The notes beneath the pieces are model-generated. The model saw only the letters and a list, made by a program, of their open reading frames with translations, did no database searches and was not told where the DNA came from. The position numbers and the translations under genes were made by a program. A stretch of DNA of 64,000 bases, taken from contig PNNG01000004.1 of NCBI GenBank assembly GCA_013824115.1, positions 1 through 64,000 on the forward strand. The letters are read 5' to 3'. This document shows positions 17,457 to 25,516 of this stretch, in pieces (the first letter of the stretch is position 1; every line of letters begins with the position of its first letter). This DNA comes from Sphingobacteriaceae bacterium. Lineage in GTDB: Bacteria > Bacteroidota > Bacteroidia > UBA7662.

Positions 17457-18998
17457 GTGGCCTTATTTAACATTTCCGTAAAAGCAGAGCACGTACGTGT
17501 ATTAGTAATAAGCATTGCCATGTCGCTGCTCACATTACTGGCCTTGCAATTTTATTGGCTCAACAATGCCATCAAACTGCAGAAAGAGAACTTTAATATC
17601 CTAGCCAACAACGCGGTACATGAAATTAGCAAGCGACTCGAAAGTCAAGAGGCCATTGGGGCTTTCATGCGGGCTTCGCTTAAAACCGGACAGGCAAACA
17701 GCAGCTCAAAACCCCCCACTGGTTTATCCGATTTAGGTCAAGATGCCCTACCTACCTATTCTGCCAAGAGCATGCCCAATTTTGCTCAGGAAGAAGAAAA
17801 CTGGCCAGTTAGCGATACAGAGGCAGATACTTTGGCAAATTCTATTGATAAGATAATTTCAGATAATCAACTGTTTAAAAATAATGAGTTCATGTATGCA
17901 TTCATGCTCGAGATTCAATCGGCGCGAAACCTGGGCATACAAGAACGGGTGAGTAGTGAAACCATAGATTCATTGGCTGCTCTGGTATTCGAGAAATATG
18001 AACTGACCCGCGAGTACACTTATGAAATCGTAAAAGGCGACAATGCTTTTTATAAACGGGTGGCCAATGAAAACAAAGTGGCAGGCACGCAAAATGTTTT
18101 TCTGGCAAGGTTGTTTCCAGGCGATCAGCTTACAACCAGTTATTACCTGGTCTTTCGGTTTTATAATCAGCGTGCCTTTTTCTTCAGTCATGTTTCGGCT
18201 CAAATCATGCTTTCGCTTTTGGCTATTTTGCTCTTGGGTGGCAGCTTTTATATGTTGGTAGATTTGCTGCTGAAACAAAAGAAACTATCGGAACTCAAAA
18301 CCGACTTCATTAATAATATGACGCATGAGCTGAAAACCCCCATTGCAACCATCAATTTGGCCAGTGAGGCTTTGCTTGAACAGGTGAAGAAGGATGAGAA
18401 TGCTGTTGCTGAGCGATATAACCGCATTATTTTTGAAGAGAATCAGCGATTGCGAAGGCATGTTGAGCGTATCTTAAATATTGCCTTGCTCGAAAAATCG
18501 GGCTTTTCGCTCAAACTTAAAACCGTAGATCTTCATGACCTTATAGCCAAAGCGGCCAGTCAAACCGAGCTGATGATTCAAAAGAAGCAAGGTCAATTAC
18601 AACTCAAGCTATTGGCCGATAGGCATGTGCTGCAAATAGATGAGATGCATTTACTCAATGTACTTACCAATTTGATTGACAATGCCCTCAAATACTGCCA
18701 ACGTCAACCCGAAGTGGCCATTCAAACCAGTAATTCGGAAGAAGGAGTGGTGATTGAGGTGCGTGACAATGGTATAGGCATGACGCCCACGCAGCTCAAG
18801 AAAATTTTTGAAAAGTTCTATCGTGTGCCCACCGGCGATGTACACGATGTAAAGGGCTTTGGCCTTGGACTTTCGTATGTACAAAGCATTGTTGAGCTTC
18901 ACGGAGGGAAAGTGGAAGTGCAAAGTGAGGCCGGACAAGGAAGTACCTTTATCATTAAAATACCATTTGAAAAACCTGAAACGCATGGAAAATCTTGA
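17457..18998 (+). CDS. sensor histidine kinase
   Basis: This is the membrane sensor of a two-component system. Transmembrane helices at about 13-33 and 245-270 enclose a periplasmic domain of about 210 residues with no motif I know. The kinase core follows directly: the phospho-accepting His290 in NNMTHELKTPIATI, the N box LTNLIDNALKYC, G1 VRDNGIGM and G2 GFGLGLSYVQSIV. The start is probably the GTG at 17457, since the next in-frame ATG (codon 22) would cut into the first membrane helix. The response regulator gene overlaps its 3' end by 14 bp, so the two form a cognate pair. Confidence 0.92.
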   Translation: MALFNISVKAEHVRVLVISIAMSLLTLLALQFYWLNNAIKLQKENFNILANNAVHEISKRLESQEAIGAFMRASLKTGQANSSSKPPTGLSDLGQDALPTYSAKSMPNFAQEEENWPVSDTEADTLANSIDKIISDNQLFKNNEFMYAFMLEIQSARNLGIQERVSSETIDSLAALVFEKYELTREYTYEIVKGDNAFYKRVANENKVAGTQNVFLARLFPGDQLTTSYYLVFRFYNQRAFFFSHVSAQIMLSLLAILLLGGSFYMLVDLLLKQKKLSELKTDFINNMTHELKTPIATINLASEALLEQVKKDENAVAERYNRIIFEENQRLRRHVERILNIALLEKSGFSLKLKTVDLHDLIAKAASQTELMIQKKQGQLQLKLLADRHVLQIDEMHLLNVLTNLIDNALKYCQRQPEVAIQTSNSEEGVVIEVRDNGIGMTPTQLKKIFEKFYRVPTGDVHDVKGFGLGLSYVQSIVELHGGKVEVQSEAGQGSTFIIKIPFEKPETHGKS

Positions 18999-19701
18999 AA
19001 ACGATGAAATTAAAGTCCTCATGGCCGAGGACGATGAAAACCTAGGTCTTATTTTATCTGAGCGTCTTCGGTCGAAAGGTTTTGCCGTTGATTTGGCTAC
19101 CGATGGTGCATTGGCTCAAACGAAGTTCGAAACTGGCAAATACGATTTACTCATTTTAGACATCATGATGCCCGTAAAGGATGGCTTCACACTTGCCAAA
19201 GAAATTCGCAAGACCAATCCCGATATCCCCATCATCTTTGTAACAGCCCGCAGCATGAAAGAAGATGTATTGAAGGGCTTTGAAATTGGTGCCGACGACT
19301 ATCTCACCAAACCATTTAGTATGGATGAACTCATGGTGCGTATCCATGCGGTTTTACGGCGTACGTTGCGAAGAGGGGTGGTTGCTGCAGGTGAGGCCGA
19401 TCAATATCATTTTTCGCGCACGCATTTTAATGCCATTACACAAACCCTTACCATCGATGGGCAGCAAACCGATCTAACCAGCAAAGAATCGGAATTGCTG
19501 CGTATGTTGAGTGCACGCATCAATGAAGTAGTGCCACGTGACCAAGCACTCAAACAAATTTGGGGAAGCGATACCTATTTCAACGGAAGAAGTATGGATG
19601 TTTTCATTAGCAAGTTGCGCAAGATGCTTTCGAATGATGGAAACGTTGAAATCATGAATGTGCATGGAAAGGGCTTCAAACTGGTGGTGAAGACCGAATA
19701 A
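18985..19701 (+). CDS. OmpR-family response regulator
   Basis: The receiver domain (about 8-125) has the acidic pocket (AEDD), phospho-acceptor Asp59 in LLILDIMMP, Thr87 in VTARS and Lys109 in DYLTKPF. The C-terminal winged-helix DNA-binding domain (about 140-236) has LTSKESELLRML and the FNGRSMDVFISKLRKML recognition region. The ATG at 18985 gives 238 residues and overlaps the kinase gene by 14 bp; an in-frame upstream extension would add residues with no match to the family. The regulated genes are unknown. Confidence 0.93.
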   Translation: MENLENDEIKVLMAEDDENLGLILSERLRSKGFAVDLATDGALAQTKFETGKYDLLILDIMMPVKDGFTLAKEIRKTNPDIPIIFVTARSMKEDVLKGFEIGADDYLTKPFSMDELMVRIHAVLRRTLRRGVVAAGEADQYHFSRTHFNAITQTLTIDGQQTDLTSKESELLRMLSARINEVVPRDQALKQIWGSDTYFNGRSMDVFISKLRKMLSNDGNVEIMNVHGKGFKLVVKTE

Positions 19702-19740
19702 GCCCGTTTTTCTATCACTCAAAATCGACCTGCATAACCG

Positions 19741-19748
19741 TATATTTG
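19741..19748 (+). promoter_or_regulatory. -7 promoter box of glmM
   Basis: TATATTTG matches TAnnTTTG perfectly, 16 nt before the GTG start. It is also the left arm of the inverted repeat TATATTT-N5-AAATATA (19741-19759), a possible operator over the start site. No clear -33 box is seen. Confidence 0.6.
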
Positions 19749-19764
19749 TGCAAAATATACAGCT

Positions 19765-21153
19765 GTGACGCTCATCAAATCAATTTCTGGAATTCGTGGA
19801 ACCATAGGGGGAGTGCCGGGCGAAGGCCTAAGTCCGCTCGACGTCGTAAAATTCACGGCCGCTTTTGGCACCTGGCTGAAAAGTAAAAATTCGGGCAGAA
19901 CCATCGTCATTGGTCGCGACGCGCGCATCTCGGGTGAGATGGTTAATCGCTTGGTTGTTGGCACCTTACAAGGACTGGGCTTCGATGTGGTAGACCTCGG
20001 TTTGTCGACAACCCCCACTGTTGAAGTAATGGTGCCCGAGCTGCATGCTGCCGGTGGAATTATTCTTACAGCCTCGCACAACCCCAAACAATGGAATGCG
20101 TTGAAGCTATTAAATGCCAAGGGTGAATTTATTGACGCAGAGGATGGGGCGGAGGTTTTGTCGTTGGCCGAATCACCCGAACAGCTACAATTCGAAGATA
20201 TAGATGCACTCGGTCAATACACCCAGCGTAACGATGCCATTGATTTCCACATCCAACAAATATTGCAGTTACCGCTTGTTGATGTAGAAGCTATTCGCGC
20301 CCGCGGCTTCGTAGTGGCCATCGATTGTGTGAATTCTACTGGTGGCATTGCCGTTCCTAAATTATTGAAAGAATTGGGTGTATTACAAGTGCATCAATTA
20401 TACTGCGAGCCCAATGGTCAGTTTCCACACAATCCTGAACCCTTGCCTGAGCACCTCACAGAAATTTCAGCTTTGGTGAAAGAAGTTGGTGCCGATTTAG
20501 GTATTGTGGTAGATCCTGATGTAGACCGTCTGGCACTGGTGAATGAAGATGGCAGCATGTTTGGCGAAGAGTACACCTTGGTGGCTGTTGCCGATTATGT
20601 ACTAAGCCAAACGCCCGGCAACACGGTCTCTAACTTAAGTTCAACCAGGGCATTGCGCGATGTTACTGAAAAACACGGACAACGCTACAGTGCCAGTGCT
20701 GTAGGCGAGGTCAATGTAGTAGCCGAAATGCGCAGAATCAATGCTATTATCGGAGGAGAGGGCAATGGGGGTATCATTTATCCTGGACTACATGCCGGTA
20801 GAGATGCGCTTTTGGGGATTGCTTTCTTTTTAACACATCTTGCTAAGTGGGGCCAAAGCATGACCGCTTTGCGTGCTTCTTACCCACCATACTTCATAAG
20901 CAAAAACAAAATTGAACTTACTCCGGCCATCAATGTGGATGTGCTACTCGAAAAAGTAAAGGCAGTCCACGCCGCATACGATATCAACACGGCCGATGGA
21001 GTGCGCATCGACTTTACCGATTCTTGGGTGCATTTGCGAAAGTCGAATACCGAGCCCATCATCCGCATTTATGCTGAAGCGCCCAGTATGACCGCTGCCG
21101 ATGCATTGGCCCACCGCATCATGACACTCATTGAACAACTTGCCCATGGCTAA
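19765..21153 (+). CDS. glmM: phosphoglucosamine mutase
   Basis: GlmM converts glucosamine-6-phosphate to glucosamine-1-phosphate on the way to UDP-GlcNAc for cell-wall synthesis. The phospho-serine loop is TASHNPKQWNALK (Ser104), the metal loop is DPDVDRLAL (Asp250, 252, 254), the sugar-binding segment is GEGNGG and the phosphate-binding loop is RKSNTEPIIRIY. The N-terminal FGISGIRG-like segment reads ISGIRGTIGG. At 462 residues it fits the Bacteroidota form of GlmM, although phosphomannomutase activity cannot be excluded from sequence. The start is GTG at 19765, placed by the promoter box. The 3' end overlaps the cysteine desulfurase gene by 8 bp. Confidence 0.88.
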   Translation: MTLIKSISGIRGTIGGVPGEGLSPLDVVKFTAAFGTWLKSKNSGRTIVIGRDARISGEMVNRLVVGTLQGLGFDVVDLGLSTTPTVEVMVPELHAAGGIILTASHNPKQWNALKLLNAKGEFIDAEDGAEVLSLAESPEQLQFEDIDALGQYTQRNDAIDFHIQQILQLPLVDVEAIRARGFVVAIDCVNSTGGIAVPKLLKELGVLQVHQLYCEPNGQFPHNPEPLPEHLTEISALVKEVGADLGIVVDPDVDRLALVNEDGSMFGEEYTLVAVADYVLSQTPGNTVSNLSSTRALRDVTEKHGQRYSASAVGEVNVVAEMRRINAIIGGEGNGGIIYPGLHAGRDALLGIAFFLTHLAKWGQSMTALRASYPPYFISKNKIELTPAINVDVLLEKVKAVHAAYDINTADGVRIDFTDSWVHLRKSNTEPIIRIYAEAPSMTAADALAHRIMTLIEQLAHG

Positions 21154-22294
21154 AATTTATTTTGACAACGCTGCCACAACTCCCTTGCATCCAGAGGTAC
21201 TGGAAGCCATGATCCCGGTGATGAGTAGCGTATTCGGAAATCCATCGTCCACCCATGCTTTGGGCAGGGTAGCCCGCACCGAAATTGAGAAGGCACGTAA
21301 AACGGTAGCCCAATTGCTTAACTGTGCACCAGCTGAGATTTTCTTCACTTCGGGTGGTACCGAGGCCGACAATATGGCCATCCGTTGCAGTGTGCACGAT
21401 TTGGGAGTAAAGCACCTGATCAGCACCCGTATTGAACACCATGCCGTAACCCACACGCTCGATAGTGTGGAAGCCGATGGTTTGGCCCGTGTGAGTTATT
21501 TGCGCCTTTTGCCCAACGGCCATGCCGATATGGCGCATCTCGAAGCATTGCTGCAAGAGGAAGGCCCCACTTTGGTTACCCTCATGCATGGAAACAACGA
21601 GATTGGCAATATGATTGACTTGCAAGAGGTAGCGCAGCTTTGTAAGCAATATCAGGCCTATTTTCATTCCGACACAGTACAAACCATGGGCTATTTCCCA
21701 TTCGATTTGCAAAATACCCCCATTGATTTCCTCAACGGTGCTGCACACAAATTCAATGGACCTAAAGGCGTTGGGTTTATCTATATCCGTGGAGGCTTAG
21801 GCATTAAGCCTTTGCTGCATGGAGGTGCCCAAGAACGAAATATGCGTGGCGGTACCGAGAACCTTTACGGTATTGTTGGAATGGCCAAAGCCCTTGAAAT
21901 TGCTTACCGTGATTTGGAGGAGAAAGAAGCCCACATTCGCACGCTGCGTCAATACATGGCGGATCGACTTTTGGAGAACATTCCTGGAATACAATTCAAC
22001 GGAGATTACCAAGGTCGTAGTTTGTATACCGTACTCAACGTTTCTTTTCCTGCACATCCAAAAGGGGAGATGTTGTTGTTTAACCTCGATATCGCTGGTA
22101 TTTGTGCTTCGGGGGGTAGCGCCTGCTCTTCAGGAAGCAACGTTGGAAGTCATGTTTTAGCAGGTATTGGTGTTGCCGAAGACAGACATAACATTCGCTT
22201 TTCTTTCGGCAAGCAAAATACCAAAGAAGAGGTCGACTTCACGGTTCGCCAGCTTTGCGAAATTTTCGATATACAACCCAAGTTGACTGCCTGA
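21146..22294 (+). CDS. cysteine desulfurase (NifS/IscS-like)
   Basis: This PLP enzyme takes sulfur from cysteine for Fe-S clusters, thiolated tRNA or other cofactors. The PLP lysine is Lys202 in NGAAHKFNGPKG and the sulfur-carrying Cys327 lies in the loop ICASGGSACSSGS. N-terminal YFDNAATTPLHPEV is typical. I use the ATG at 21146, which overlaps glmM by 8 bp; an in-frame TTG five codons earlier is less likely. No iscU or suf partner is adjacent, so the sulfur acceptor is not known. A strong two-way terminator follows. Confidence 0.92.
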   Translation: MAKIYFDNAATTPLHPEVLEAMIPVMSSVFGNPSSTHALGRVARTEIEKARKTVAQLLNCAPAEIFFTSGGTEADNMAIRCSVHDLGVKHLISTRIEHHAVTHTLDSVEADGLARVSYLRLLPNGHADMAHLEALLQEEGPTLVTLMHGNNEIGNMIDLQEVAQLCKQYQAYFHSDTVQTMGYFPFDLQNTPIDFLNGAAHKFNGPKGVGFIYIRGGLGIKPLLHGGAQERNMRGGTENLYGIVGMAKALEIAYRDLEEKEAHIRTLRQYMADRLLENIPGIQFNGDYQGRSLYTVLNVSFPAHPKGEMLLFNLDIAGICASGGSACSSGSNVGSHVLAGIGVAEDRHNIRFSFGKQNTKEEVDFTVRQLCEIFDIQPKLTA

Positions 22295-22315
22295 TTTGGT
22301 TGTTTTAAAAATCAA

Positions 22316-22350
22316 GAAACCCGGTTGTTCCTATGGAGCAACCGGGTTTC
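22316..22350. terminator. bidirectional terminator between the desulfurase gene and ffh
   Basis: GAAACCCGGTTG and CAACCGGGTTTC form a perfect 12-bp stem around an 11-nt loop. It lies between two convergent genes and can stop transcription from both sides. Confidence 0.85.
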
Positions 22351-22371
22351 TTCATGAAAGGCTAGCACAAT

Positions 22372-23703
22372 TTATCTTTTGAATCCAGGGATGCGAGGCA
22401 TTTTACCACCCATGGCACCCATTTGGTTCATTTTTTTCATCATGCCCCGCATATCGTTGAATTGCTTGAGCAACTGGTTCACTTGCTGTACACTTGTACC
22501 TGAACCTTTGGCCAAGCGTTCACGGCGACTGCCATTAATAACATCTGGGTTAGCACGCTCTGCAGGAGTCATGGATTGGATGATGGCTTCTACATGCTTG
22601 AAGGCATCGTCGGAAATGTCGATATCTTTCAAGGCTTTGCCCATGCCCGGAATCATGCCCATGAGGTCTTTGAGGTTGCCCATCTTTTTGATCTGCGCAA
22701 TTTGAGATAAAAAATCATCGAAATCAAACTGGTTCTTGCTGATCTTTTTATTGATGCGCGCTGCTTCTTCTTCGTCGATTTGCAGCTGTGCCTTTTCTAC
22801 CAACGAAACCACATCGCCCATGCCAAGGATGCGGTTGGCCATACGGTCGGGGTGGAATACATCGAGGGCCTGCATTTTTTCGCCGGTGCTCACAAATTTG
22901 ATGGGCTTGCCAACCGTATAGCTGATGGTGAGGGCCGCACCACCGCGTGCATCGCCATCGAGCTTGGTGAGAACCACACCATCGAAGTTAAGGCGCTCAT
23001 TGAAGGCTTTGGCGGTATTTACGGCATCCTGACCAGTCATGGCATCCACCACAAACAAGGTCTCTTGCGGTTTGATGCTTTGATGCACGCGTGAAATCTC
23101 CTGCATCATTTCTTCATCTACCGCCAAACGTCCGGCAGTATCCACAATCACCACCGAATAGCCTTCGATACCAGCTTTTTTGATGGCGTTTTCAGCTATT
23201 TGAACTGGGTTCTTATTGCCTTCTTCGGTGTAAACAGGTACGCCAATTTGCTCGCCCAATACCTGCAATTGGTTGATGGCGGCCGGACGGTAAACGTCGC
23301 CTGCAACAACCATTACCTTCTTGCCTTGGCCCTTCAAGCGGGTGGCCAGTTTGCCAGTGAAGGTGGTTTTACCCGAACCTTGCAAACCGGCAATGAGGAT
23401 AATGGCAGGAGAGCCTTTTAAATTGATGTCGACCGATTGCCCACCCATCAAGCGGGTGAGTTCCTCGTTCATGATTTTCACCAATAATTGGCCCGGCGAA
23501 ACGCTTTTGATTACGTTTTGGCCCATTGCCTTTAGTTTAACAGTATCGGTAAACTCCTTGGCAATTTTATAATTCACGTCCGCATCGAGCAGGGCCCGGC
23601 GGATTTCTTTCATGGTTTCCGAAACGTTTGTTTCGGTGATGCGACCTTCGCCCTTCAGGACTTTAAACGCAGATTCAAGGCGGTCGGTAAGTTTTTCAAA
23701 CAT
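22372..23703 (-). CDS. ffh: signal recognition particle protein Ffh
   Basis: Ffh is the SRP54 GTPase that binds signal sequences and 4.5S RNA and delivers ribosomes to FtsY at the membrane. The NG domain has GLQGSGKTTFTGKLA (G1, about residue 105), DTAGRL (G3, about 190) and TKLDGDARGGAAL (G4, about 245). The C-terminal M domain (about 325-443) has methionine-rich helices ending MKKMNQMGAMGGKMPRIPGF. The ATG at 23703 is used; a TTG two codons earlier is less likely. The gene has its own -7 box and lies after the sigma gene's terminator. Confidence 0.96.
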   Translation of the reverse strand: MFEKLTDRLESAFKVLKGEGRITETNVSETMKEIRRALLDADVNYKIAKEFTDTVKLKAMGQNVIKSVSPGQLLVKIMNEELTRLMGGQSVDINLKGSPAIILIAGLQGSGKTTFTGKLATRLKGQGKKVMVVAGDVYRPAAINQLQVLGEQIGVPVYTEEGNKNPVQIAENAIKKAGIEGYSVVIVDTAGRLAVDEEMMQEISRVHQSIKPQETLFVVDAMTGQDAVNTAKAFNERLNFDGVVLTKLDGDARGGAALTISYTVGKPIKFVSTGEKMQALDVFHPDRMANRILGMGDVVSLVEKAQLQIDEEEAARINKKISKNQFDFDDFLSQIAQIKKMGNLKDLMGMIPGMGKALKDIDISDDAFKHVEAIIQSMTPAERANPDVINGSRRERLAKGSGTSVQQVNQLLKQFNDMRGMMKKMNQMGAMGGKMPRIPGFKR

Positions 23704-23725
23704 GGTCAATTACATCAATAAGCCA

Positions 23726-23733
23726 CAAAAATA
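23726..23733 (-). promoter_or_regulatory. -7 promoter box of ffh
   Basis: TATTTTTG on the minus strand matches TAnnTTTG perfectly, 22 nt before the ATG at 23703 and downstream of the rpoD terminator. No good -33 box was found. Confidence 0.6.
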
Positions 23734-23781
23734 AGGAATAATTGGCCGAAACGGCTGAGAAAATGAAGCATCAAACAATGC

Positions 23782-23807
23782 AAAAAGAAAGGGGCCTAAG
23801 CCCCTTT
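23782..23807 (-). terminator. intrinsic terminator of rpoD
   Basis: On the minus strand AAAGGGGC-TTAG-GCCCCTTT forms a perfect 8-bp stem followed by CTTTTTG. It begins a few bases after the sigma factor stop codon. Confidence 0.88.
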
Positions 23808-23810
23808 TGA

Positions 23811-24674
23811 TTATCCTAAGTACGATTTCAGCATCTTACTGCGCGATGTGTGGCGCAAGCGTTTGAGTGCTTTGTCTTTGATTTGGCGTACACGCTCGCG
23901 GGTGAGATCGAATTTTTCACCAATGTCTTCTAGCGACATGCCGTGGTCGAGACCAATGCCGAAATACAATTTAATAACCTCACGCTGACGCTCGGTAAGC
24001 GTTGCCAGCGAGCGATCGATTTCATTGGCAAGCGATTCCTGCATCAAAATCCCGTCGCTTTTGGGTGCATCTTCGTTGATGAGCACATCAAGCAGGGTAT
24101 TTTCTTCGCCTTGTACAAAAGGAGCGTCCATAGAAATGTGACGGCCGCTGATGTTGAGCGTGCTTTCTACTTCGTCGGTTGAAACCTCCAACATTTCTGC
24201 CAATTCTTCCACCGAAGGATCACGCTCATATTGTTGCTCGAGTTGTGAAAATGCCTTGCCAATTTTGTTTAATGAGCCCACACGGTTGAGGGGCAAACGC
24301 ACAATGCGTGAATGCTCCGCCAGAGCCTGCAAAATCGACTGACGAATCCACCATACAGCGTAAGAAATGAATTTGAAACCCCGGGTTTCATCGAAGCGCT
24401 TGGCAGCTTTAATCAAGCCGAGGTTTCCTTCGTTGATCAAGTCACTCAAGGTAAGTCCCTGGTTCTGATATTGTTTTGCAACTGATACTACGAAACGCAG
24501 GTTGGCTTTGGTCAGTTTTTCGAGGGCGCGTTGATCGCCTTCTCTGATTTTTTTGGCAAGAATTACTTCTTCTTCCGGGGTAATCAGGTCTACCTTACCG
24601 ATCTCCTGCAAATACTTCTCTAATGATTGGCTTTCGCGGTTGGTGATCGATTTGGTGATTTTTAACTGACGCAT
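23811..24674 (-). CDS. rpoD: primary RNA polymerase sigma factor (sigma-70/SigA type)
   Basis: This is the housekeeping sigma factor, 287 residues. It lacks region 1.1 and the large non-conserved insert, as is usual in Bacteroidota. Region 1.2 begins at residue 16, region 2 has [35 protein letters not shown] and [15 protein letters not shown], and region 4 ends with the helix-turn-helix [17 protein letters not shown]. This factor would recognise the TAnnTTTG boxes reported throughout this window. A perfect -7 box lies upstream and a strong terminator downstream, so it appears monocistronic. Confidence 0.97.
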   Translation of the reverse strand: MRQLKITKSITNRESQSLEKYLQEIGKVDLITPEEEVILAKKIREGDQRALEKLTKANLRFVVSVAKQYQNQGLTLSDLINEGNLGLIKAAKRFDETRGFKFISYAVWWIRQSILQALAEHSRIVRLPLNRVGSLNKIGKAFSQLEQQYERDPSVEELAEMLEVSTDEVESTLNISGRHISMDAPFVQGEENTLLDVLINEDAPKSDGILMQESLANEIDRSLATLTERQREVIKLYFGIGLDHGMSLEDIGEKFDLTRERVRQIKDKALKRLRHTSRSKMLKSYLG

Positions 24675-24730
24675 AGTATAAATTAATGGTTAAACGCTGC
24701 TTCTCAAAAGTGCATACTGCAGCAAAGCTG

Positions 24731-24738
24731 CAAAGGTA
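24731..24738 (-). promoter_or_regulatory. -7 promoter box of rpoD
   Basis: TACCTTTG on the minus strand is a perfect match, with a possible -33-like TTTTCG 17 bp further upstream. The leader would be about 50 nt. Confidence 0.6.
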
Positions 24739-24835
24739 TGAATAAAATTGTGCTACGAAAAGTTCATTTCTCTGAAAAAGAACGATTACCAAACCATTGG
24801 CTCGCGCTTTTGTTTTGATGGTGTAATTTTACAGC

Positions 24836-25288
24836 ATGTCCATAGAAACGCAGGAAGAACACAAGTATTATACTGGAAACCAAGCCTTTGCACCTGTACC
24901 CCTACATGTGGGTTCGGCCATCATCAGGCCGGTAGATAAAGGCAAACTCAAGTCAACCGCACTTGAAACCGTAGAAAAGCAGGCCAATCAGCAAATTTCT
25001 ATGCTCCGCAAGCAGGCTGAGCTCATTATGCAGCAGGTAAAAGACATTGAAACGAGGGTAAGGATAGCAGAGGAGATTTACGCCGCCGACATCAATTTTG
25101 AGCCAGTTATTGGCAACACCTATCATTTGTATGAAAAAAAGGAAGGTCAGCGTGTATTGAGTCTCATTTCGCCCGATGATTGGGGAAAGAAAATGCCTTA
25201 TGAAGCTTTTGTAGCCACAGTAAAGCTGCTGGGCGACCGAACCTGGGAAGTGCTTAAGGTAAACAAGCCTGTAACCGAAACAGCATAA
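24836..25288 (+). CDS. DUF2452 family protein
   Basis: This is a soluble cytoplasmic protein of 150 residues that resembles DUF2452, a family with no known function. A central helical, coiled-coil-like stretch (about 42-75, with ETVEKQANQQISMLRKQ) is followed by a compact domain with YHLYEKKEGQ and SLISPDDWG. The ATG at 24836 lies 7 nt after TAATTTTA, a near-consensus -7 box. A strong terminator follows at once, so it is probably transcribed alone. Confidence 0.85.
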   Translation: MSIETQEEHKYYTGNQAFAPVPLHVGSAIIRPVDKGKLKSTALETVEKQANQQISMLRKQAELIMQQVKDIETRVRIAEEIYAADINFEPVIGNTYHLYEKKEGQRVLSLISPDDWGKKMPYEAFVATVKLLGDRTWEVLKVNKPVTETA

Positions 25289-25320
25289 AAAAACCGGAGT
25301 AGCAATACTCCGGTTTTTTT
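25287..25320. terminator. bidirectional terminator after the DUF2452 gene
   Basis: ACCGGAGTA-GCAA-TACTCCGGT forms a stem with A-tract on one side and T-tract on the other. It separates convergent genes at 24836 and 25336. Confidence 0.9.
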
Positions 25321-25335
25321 ATAGACAAGGAACAA

Positions 25336-25467
25336 TCAAGCTTCGCTGCTGTTTCCTGCGTTTTCGTTTTTGTAAGAACCCAAAGTCGCTTTAGTGAGAC
25401 CCTGGGTCCGCAGCCGCGACTTGGTTTTGTTCTTGGCGGCTTTTCTTTTCAATTTAGTAACGGCCAT
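25336..25467 (-). CDS. small basic protein (43 aa), possibly nucleic-acid or ribosome associated
   Basis: This short gene reads MAVTKLKRKAAKNKTKSRLR at its N-terminus and then becomes neutral to acidic at the C-terminus. The first 20 residues contain nine Lys/Arg residues, as in small ribosomal or RNA-binding proteins. It is bounded by a terminator on the 3' side and the arginine decarboxylase stop 49 bp upstream. I do not recognise a named family. The clean start, charge distribution and tight fit between neighbours support a real gene. Confidence 0.7.
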   Translation of the reverse strand: MAVTKLKRKAAKNKTKSRLRTQGLTKATLGSYKNENAGNSSEA

Positions 25468-25516
25468 GGCTTTTTGTTTTGAGGTTGCAAATATAGGTTT
25501 TTCAAAAGTCTTTTCA

